The translations under genes and the position numbers were made by a program. Under the pieces are notes generated by a model that worked only from the letters and a program-made list of their open reading frames with translations, did not search any database and was not told where the DNA came from. 64,000 bases of DNA. Source: Micromussa lordhowensis. Its lineage: Eukaryota; Cnidaria; Anthozoa; Scleractinia; Lobophylliidae. This document shows positions 60,301-64,000 of this stretch, piece after piece (the first letter of the stretch is position 1; every line of letters starts with the position of its first letter). Location of the stretch: positions 20,284,021 through 20,348,020 of the forward strand of contig OZ026597.1 of assembly GCA_964020085.1 (NCBI GenBank), read 5' to 3'.

Positions 60301-61149
60301 GGTAGTGTCCTGATTTCTGAAAACATCAGCAATCTACTAGTTACTTTACTATTCTTTAATGGAAAGCATCTAAGATCTGATAGCATAGGCTCTCGAGACA
60401 CTGGCCATATTGAAGAAGCACGGTAAAGATAAAAGGTAAAGTATGCATACCAGCCAAGTGGTCCCTCAGACCGGAGCCTATCCCGGTTTCTGTAACATGA
60501 AGCAACTAGGGGTATTTCTACTCCCCCCTGGATGGAATGCTAGTCCAACACAGGGTTGCCCCCAACTATAAATTCGCCGGTACCCATTTATACGCCTGGG
60601 TGGAGAGAGGCACTTTGAGAATAAAGCGTCTTGCCCAAGAACACAACACAATGTCAACCCCCCCCCCCCGGCCAGGGTTCGAACCCGGACTGCTCGACCC
60701 AGAGTCGAGTGCACTAACCATTAAGCCATCACGCCTTCCACACAACATGATGCAGTAGCATGACAACGCTGTGTAAAGCGTCTCCCACCTGACATTGAGT
60801 AACGGACTTTTCCTTTCTTTGTGACAACTAGAGATTAACTATTCCTTTCTTATTAAAAGGCACATTTGTGGTTAACCTGGGAGACTGTCTTCAGGCCTGG
60901 ACCAAAGGTCTGTACCGAGCCACAAGACATCGCGTAAGACGTTCAGTCAAGACAGATCGATATTCAATGCCACTTTTCTTTGATCCAAACCCAGGATGTA
61001 TTATTGAGCCCATTGAGACTGACGTCACAAGAAATCTGACCTTCACCAAGACTGTAAAAGGTCTTGCGATGCCCTTTCGCTATGGTGATCTCGCTCGAAA
61101 ACTTTTAGAGAAAAGCCATGGCTGGAGCAAAGACAATAACATAGACTGA
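48370..61149 (+). CDS. 2-oxoglutarate/Fe(II) dioxygenase, isopenicillin-N-synthase-like
   Basis: Five exons: 48370-48412, 53631-53858, 54459-54633, 60054-60301 and 60860-61149, phases 1,1,2,1, giving 327 residues, the usual length. It starts MSSVPVIDISPLCK, a typical DIOX_N start, followed by IGFFYITGHGV. Iron ligands are H and D of GPHTDYG and the distal His in ATRHRVRRS; RYSMPLFFDPN supplies the R-x-S that binds 2-oxoglutarate. The enzyme couples 2-oxoglutarate decarboxylation to oxidation of a substrate not deducible here; likely cytosolic, no signal peptide seen. AATAAA at 61372. Introns carry a Harbinger element, two LINE/DIRS insertions and SINEs. Tandem first-exon copies lie at 49368 and 61984. 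Confidence 0.92.
49368..49410 (+). pseudogene. Decayed duplicate of dioxygenase exon 1
   Basis: Same length (43 bp) and same donor position as exon one at 48370, with shared phrases GAGTTC-G-ACCAG-AATA-ATATTT and GTG-AAAAGTA. The start codon is ACG, and translation (T-SSAPEINILSVCK) keeps only part of the motif. Lies in intron one of the intact gene, so it is probably a relic of a lost tandem copy or alternative first exon. Confidence 0.7.
49599..49775 (+). mobile_element. tRNA-derived SINE, plus orientation, partial
   Basis: Head GCGTGGCCTCATGGTTGGTGC, then ACATTGTGTTGTGTTCTTGG and GATGGACAAGCAT. Tail missing; B box eroded. Confidence 0.7.
50101..50938. mobile_element. PIF/Harbinger-like element, 838 bp
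   Basis: TTA on both sides (50098-50100 and 50939-50941), the 3 bp duplication usual for Harbinger. Ends GGCCCGGTTCAAACGTCGAA and near-inverted copy. Inner GGGTCGACCCAAAT occurs near both ends. A fragment around 50300-50405 gives FLASAIKEGRTSRRRR-like residues, resembling the start of a Harbinger accessory protein, followed by stops. Non-autonomous. Lies in dioxygenase intron 1. Confidence 0.75.
51035..51400. repeat. Dispersed repeat, copy 2
   Basis: Matches 30592-31275 in reverse orientation. Begins with a short palindrome GGGGGTCAGAGCCACC...GGTGGGTCTGAACCCCC (51040-51095). Confidence 0.6.
51690..53480 (+). mobile_element. L1-like LINE, 5'-truncated 3' part
   Basis: Starts within the RT: RGVRQGDPLSPYM at about 51760, FADDT at about 51898, and LGIHITY. 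Then come a thumb region, a Cys-His zinc knuckle (CSFCQDTKETRNHVLF) at about 53090, and a stop near 53448. It ends in TTAATTAATTAATT repeats at 53456-53480, a usual LINE tail. Several stops and shifts (near 51820, 52296, 52586, 52742, 53138). It lies in dioxygenase intron 1. Confidence 0.82.
51875..53137 (+). pseudogene. LINE reverse transcriptase C-terminal half, broken
   Basis: Three open pieces (51875-52297, 52310-52588, 52760-53137) make up one L1-type protein tail interrupted by stops: LLQFADDTTAV (catalytic motif C), thumb, then FHFLWNGKNR and KASWLSWLKR, and the zinc-knuckle. L1 proteins nick the target and reverse transcribe; this copy is dead. Confidence 0.78.
54634..54702. repeat. 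GA-rich microsatellite after exon 3
   Basis: G/A-only stretch with GAGAGAGAGAGA and GGGGAGAG blocks, directly after the donor of dioxygenase exon 3. Confidence 0.8.
54703..55257 (+). other. 5' region of the DIRS-like element, left end not found
   Basis: Non-coding. The left terminal repeat could not be located by eye. ATGs at about 55052 and 55197 open short frames that overlap gag in another frame. Confidence 0.4.
55258..56466 (+). CDS. DIRS-like gag protein
   Basis: 402 residues. The N-terminus (MSTEALRLTLGERHLQQTGN) resembles a SAP-type DNA/RNA-binding helix pair. A Ser/Pro-rich linker follows, then a conserved gag block, and near the C-terminus a CX2CX4HX4C knuckle (CRSCGSTDHLSDTC) and a Cys-rich region (CYNFNKGRPCARIPC ... 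CSAAH). Presumed role: RNA packaging. It overlaps the start of the RT frame. The ATG at 55258 is supported by the SAP-like start. Confidence 0.75.
   Translation: MSTEALRLTLGERHLQQTGNRRELISRLQQNEQHRPPASQPESGPSNSSVATGVPNAELAALIASIVDERMNRHCSNDQLARPSPPSNLQSHGPSPPLPPQDGGQNTTCQVPTSSLRSSPAGNLLPNTAVPSGLTASSGLGSLSSPADFSDPAQVASLHPNFRQPSLASHLTKTTSSAITNGEYVDFATLLPMTSLLTDTIHSHLNLKVGDQGLTIPLPSSSKRPKITSIDRWLDAFAIYFAVIVSVYPSRAADLIAYQQLIRDAARKFPGMAWYVYDVEFRRRASHNLSAKWGERDVQLYLDTFTGLPKSGCRSCGSTDHLSDTCPLSPSRSRDALAQSDLCYNFNKGRPCARIPCPYQHRCNQPGCSAAHSGEEHTKLTRHREDRPKSSSGSGNSSRGHS
56400..58078 (+). CDS. DIRS-like reverse transcriptase and RNase H
   Basis: Open frame to the stop at 58076-58078; it extends upstream to 56048, but the part before about 56400 is the shadow of gag. 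RT motifs: IPKKHSSEWRTIFHLSYP, CFMSKLDIKSAFRNVPVH (motif A Asp), MVLPFGLRSAP (motif B), HILDDFFFA (motif C, two Asp). RNase H: LYTDASGSLGYGG (D), EWQELFPIY (E), WCDNKSVVASIN (D), DSLSR (D). All catalytic residues are present. The start codon is unclear; translation may begin by reinitiation or frameshift near the gag stop at 56466. Confidence 0.85.
58066..59049 (+). CDS. DIRS-like tyrosine recombinase
   Basis: The frame is open from about 58050 through 59049; the protein reads RTSVKRYLHASLAPSTRRTY at the N-terminus, before the first ATG at 58174, so the start may overlap the RT frame. Catalytic residues: R in FLRSSEFTC, H and R in SHSFRIGAAT, W in LGRWSSD, and nucleophile Y in CYERYI. It integrates the circular cDNA in the DIRS order by site-specific recombination, without target duplication. 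Intact by eye. Confidence 0.82.
   Translation, partial: DEHLRTSVKRYLHASLAPSTRRTYQAGVKHFLTFTLMHGLVGPSNPLLPASEITLMYFASHLANTVSYETVKVYLVAVQDLYRELNFPLKLIEMHRLQKVLTGIKRLTPTKRLDRFPITLTVLHSIHSHLKPELSHNLNHVMLWAAFTLAFFGFLRSSEFTCHGPFDPSVHLTCNDITLLPNSHSPSHMLVHIKQSKTDPFRQGHTITIAKSSSPICSVMAMKDYLFQAQPTSSQPLFTFVQPQQWLTRNNLTTELRSILQHCGLPANNFYSHSFRIGAATTAAKAGLPPWLIKVLGRWSSDCYERYIRTPKSTILEVPRLLANTSP
59178..59415 (+). repeat. Two related blocks at DIRS 3' end
   Basis: 59178-59290 and 59318-59415 share TGGAGAC-G, CCAGGGTG, CCCCCGGT-TCAC and CCCAGGAGGG in order. An inverted pair GGCAGGGAAGTGC and GCGCTTCCCTGCC flanks the region (about 59124 and 59418). Confidence 0.65.
59421..59704 (+). other. Dioxygenase intron 3, after the DIRS element
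   Basis: AT-rich; nothing recognised. Confidence 0.4.
59705..59991. mobile_element. Palindromic MITE, 287 bp
   Basis: Arms AGGGTGTGTTTCTTTAA and inverted AGGGTGCGTTTCTTTAATC, continuing nearly to the centre (GGTTCTTTTGATG / CATCAAAGGAACC type). Lies 60 bp before exon 4 of the dioxygenase. Confidence 0.75.
60449..60737 (-). mobile_element. tRNA-derived SINE, minus orientation
   Basis: Full-length-like copy: minus-strand A box GTGATGGCTTAATGGTTAGTG, B box GGGTTCGAACCC, and the shared tail. Contains a C11 run at 60659-60669. Lies in dioxygenase intron 4. Confidence 0.82.
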
Positions 61150-61558
61150 AGTTTGACTGCAAATACTCTCTTCACCGCTAACTCTAACAGTGTACAAAAA
61201 GTCTTGCCCAGAGCTAGTTCACTTTTTCATCAGGCTACTGGATTGATTCTTTCATTTACCCAAGGACAGATTCATACATTTTGTTGGTATTGATAAGAAC
61301 GTTTGCCGGGCAAATCCATGTTCAGTGAAGGACAGTCGTGAAGGACAAGCTTTGTACTTCAGCTACCTCAAAATAAAATAAACACAGAAATACTACCTTC
61401 TGTGCCGTTGTTTTTCGGCAAATGACTTCTCATCAAGTTGCCTTGTTTCAAAAATTTTCAGGTGAAGCCACATTAGCAACTATATTAGCATTTTAATTAC
61501 AAGCGAGTTCGACCCTGTTTTAACATTTTTCTATTTAAATGTCAAAAATTAAGAAATA

Positions 61559-61681
61559 GATTCCATGTTGCCGCGCGCCTGTCCAGTTATTCCCCACTCC
61601 ATTATGGCGCGGATGTTGTCAACACATTTTGACGTCTTCTGTGATCTGTTACTGAACGACGCACGGCAACATGGAGTCGAT
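61559..61681. mobile_element. Short MITE with ATTCCATGTTGCCG ends
   Basis: GATTCCATGTTGCCGCGCG at left and CGCACGGCAACATGGAGTC at right are inverted copies. Lies between the two dioxygenase loci. Confidence 0.65.
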
Positions 61682-61983
61682 CTGTTTTACATAGTAGAGA
61701 AACAAGAAAAATGTTAGTGACGTCATCGATACGTCTGTCCTCCATAAGTCAGAACCAATCAAAATGCGAGGCAAATCTGACGCAATAAGGTGCTAGCGAG
61801 TAGCGCCCTTTATTATTTCGTCTGCTCCTGTGAGCGTGGAGCCTGGTAACAAAATAAATGTTCAACATTCTAAGAGCCGCTCATTTCGGCCTCGGCACTA
61901 GGAAAAGGTGTCTCTGGAGACAAATGATTTGATTGACTGGGTTCGTAGGTTAACATTTTCTGTTTTTGCTTCAATCCCTGACC

Positions 61984-62026
61984 ATGAGTTCTGTACCAGT
62001 TATTGATATTTCGCCTCCGTGCAAAA
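61984..62026 (+). CDS. First exon of a tandem paralogous dioxygenase, partial gene
   Basis: ATG followed by SSVPVIDISPPCK and a GTAAGT donor after the same 43rd base as in the exon at 48370; two coding differences at most at the protein level (L to P, silent others). It begins 835 bp after the stop of the complete gene. Later exons must lie beyond the window end, about 2 kb on or more. It is intact and in frame, so a functional paralogue is likely but not proven. Confidence 0.8.
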
Positions 62027-62204
62027 GTAAGTTGATTTCATGTTTCTTGATTTAATTAAGTTATGGGAAGTCCGTAGATTTTAATATATTAGGTCTGTAT
62101 CTGTATTTTGGTCGAGTACTTCTGGCATTGTTTTAATAAGTTTATGAACCAAATCAGTCGAAGATGAATTAATTTTAGGAAGGGATAAGATTTTCCTTTT
62201 TTAC

Positions 62205-63310
62205 AGCAGGGGTCACTTCTTGGCCCTCTTTTGTTCAACATCTACATTAACGATTTGAACTATGGCATCACCAACACGTCCTTGCGGCTTTATGCGGACG
62301 ACACCACAGAATACGCATCTGATGTTTCTCCTTTAGTCCTTGAATACGTTATCAACTGTGATCTCAGTATATTATCATCCTGGTTCAGAAAAAATTATTT
62401 GGAGATAAACAGTGCCAAAACTCAGGCAATGGCCATCGGTCCAACGCTATATCATTATGATTTTCTTGTAGATGACAAGTCTGTCGACACTACAGAGACA
62501 CTTAAGATTCTTGGAGTTACATTAGATCGTAAGCTTAATTTTACGAATCATGTGAAGGAGCAAGTGAAAAAAGCATGCGCTAAAGCAACTGCCTTGCGAA
62601 GAATACGCAAATTCATACCGATGGATGTTATGGGCCGCCTATATAAAGCGTTTATTTTACCGCATTTAGAGTATTGTGCGCCCTTATTGCTTGGTGTGGG
62701 TAAAACCCAGGTTAATAAACTAGATGTCACGAACTATTACATTCTAAGATCGATTTTAGGTTTCGGCAGGCAAACCCCTTATGAGTTCCTTTTGAAGACT
62801 GTAGGCATTAGGTCGTTAAAACAGCGTAGAGAATTTCAGGCCTTAGTCCTTGTGTATAAATGTATACATAATCAGGCTCCAAGCTATATTCAAAATTTCT
62901 TTAAAATTAAGTTATGCTCCTATAATCTAAGGGGGTCTGGAACAATTTTGGAGATGCCTAGATGTAATTTGGAATGGCGTCACAAGTCTTTTTCTTTCAT
63001 TGCCGCCAGGATTTGGAACTCATTACCTTCATTTATAAGGGAAGCAGAGGATCTTTCAACTTTTAAACGTTTATTAAATGATCATTATAAATGAAATAAT
63101 GTTTTTATACATCTTTTATCTTTTTTTTTTTTTTTTTTTTTTTTTACACAGATTATTAATTGTATATATTTTTTATAAATTGTATATATTGTACTGTATT
63201 AATTGTATACATTGTTTTTAGCACGCACATGTTTTAACGAGCGCTTTTCGCTCCTAAATGTAGCGTGGTTAAATAAAGTATTGTATTGTATTGTATTGTA
63301 TTATTGTAGT
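62205..63310 (+). mobile_element. CR1/L2-like LINE, 5'-truncated
   Basis: Begins in the RT (QGSLLGPLLFNIYIND) and ends after the stop at 63092-63094 with a T-run (63122-63146) and a TATTG tail (about 63275-63303). Lies in intron one of the paralogue. Confidence 0.82.
62231..63094 (+). pseudogene. LINE reverse transcriptase C-terminal half, open frame
   Basis: 287 residues without stop: LRLYADDTT (motif C), SWFRKNYLEINSAKTQ, LGVTLDRKLNFTNHV, LPHLEYCAPLL and ARIWNSLPSFI are typical of CR1/Jockey-type elements. The N-terminal endonuclease and most RT motifs are missing by 5' truncation, so it is non-functional although the frame is open. Confidence 0.85.
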
Positions 63311-64000
63311 TAGACTGTGAGCTTCAAATCCACGCATTTCATGTCTTTGAAATGAAACTCGGAAACCGAAAGTAAGCTTCAATGTACGGGGCTTTGGAAT
63401 CGGCTTAGAATTATTGCCAGCATGCTTGGTAGCAGAGGTGTGCCAAGCCTCTAAGGTTTTTCGAATGCGAAAAGAGCCTTTGTCAATGACACTAGAATTA
63501 TCAAAATCTATGCGATGGTGGAATGACCATACACGCTTTGAGAGAATATTTTCGTCACAAAGGTGTTTTCCGTTCTTTATTGAAAGCCATGTTTTCAACA
63601 CTCCCCGACAAAGCAGTATTCAACAATCATTATCGCTTCATAACCGATGACACGGCATGTGATTTCGTTTTAGTTTAAAGAGTGATTCGAACTGTTAGAT
63701 CCTTGAACTCATCTGGACACGTAACGAAATATGCCCTCCCAAAATAGATTTATCCAGTAATCTCAGGTACTTACAGAAAAAAGAAACATGGAGTCAATGT
63801 CTGTAACGTCTTCTGTCGTTTGCTTGCGTGAAAATACTGTTAACTACTTTTGGGTAGTTTCCTTGTTAGGGATAGTGAATTCTTTCTAGTCATAAATTCC
63901 GGAAAGCACTACTGACTTTTTCGCTAAAAAAATTCGTCAAAAGACTCTTTTTAATCTCGAAATTTGTCATTGATACGAATAAGAAGTAATTGAAACTCGT
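63311..64000. other. Window end, probable intron of the paralogue
   Basis: No exon recognised. The final 100 bp resembles 47340-47460 (AAAAGACT...TTTAATCTCGAAA). Confidence 0.4.

Noticed and set aside
62548..62730. Minus-strand 60-residue gene
   Set aside because: Antisense shadow of the LINE reverse transcriptase frame.

Overview
The window is nuclear DNA from a cnidarian, most likely an anthozoan such as a stony coral. The host genes have GT-AG introns and animal orthologues, the DNA is AT-rich, and the repeats are of types common in corals and sea anemones: Penelope-like elements with GIY-YIG domains and hammerhead-like motifs, a DIRS-type retroelement, tRNA-derived SINEs and very many palindromic MITEs. 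The exact species cannot be told from sequence reading alone.

Host genes, left to right. (1) The 3' part of a + strand Ig/EGF/Ser-Gly-rich extracellular protein gene (exons 164-3083). (2) COX5A on the - strand (14745-18258). (3) A + strand 7-exon gene for an unidentified 400-residue protein (18519-30457), whose start codon is 260 bp from that of COX5A. (4) An intronless PYM1 on the - strand (35306-35833). (5) KGD4/MRPS36 on the + strand (35932-37617), start codons 98 bp apart from PYM1. (6) RGP1 on the + strand (39730-44793). (7) A + strand 2-oxoglutarate/Fe(II) dioxygenase of the isopenicillin-N-synthase-like type (48370-61149). A decayed copy of its first exon lies in its first intron, and an intact copy of the first exon of a tandem paralogue begins at 61984. 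All host reading frames were checked for phase across every intron and add up to complete proteins, except gene 1 (5' end outside the window) and the paralogue (3' part outside).

Mobile DNA fills most of the rest. About 3.8-7.6 kb is a decayed Penelope-like element with inverted terminal repeats that carry hammerhead-like motifs. It is interrupted by part of a second Penelope-like element, by a small hammerhead-bearing element and by a hAT-like palindromic MITE. About 7.6-9.7 kb is a 2 kb inverted repeat that duplicates the first half of a transposon-type gene and is itself split by a TGTCGC-rich insertion. COX5A intron 1 holds a 1.7 kb transposon with ~420 bp terminal inverted repeats and a RecQ-like helicase fragment. 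The dioxygenase introns hold an L1-like LINE tail, a Harbinger-like element, SINE copies and a nearly intact DIRS-like retrotransposon (gag, RT-RNase H, tyrosine recombinase). A CR1/L2-like LINE tail follows the paralogue's first exon.

The most interesting signal is a pair of short elements (5242-5491 and 11930-12078) that share exact ends, carry a hammerhead-like core and are flanked by 12-13 bp target-site duplications. They look like small non-autonomous, retrozyme-like derivatives of Penelope terminal repeats. Other points worth a look are the long-TIR helicase element, the self-duplicated inverted repeat and the tandemly repeated first exon of the dioxygenase.
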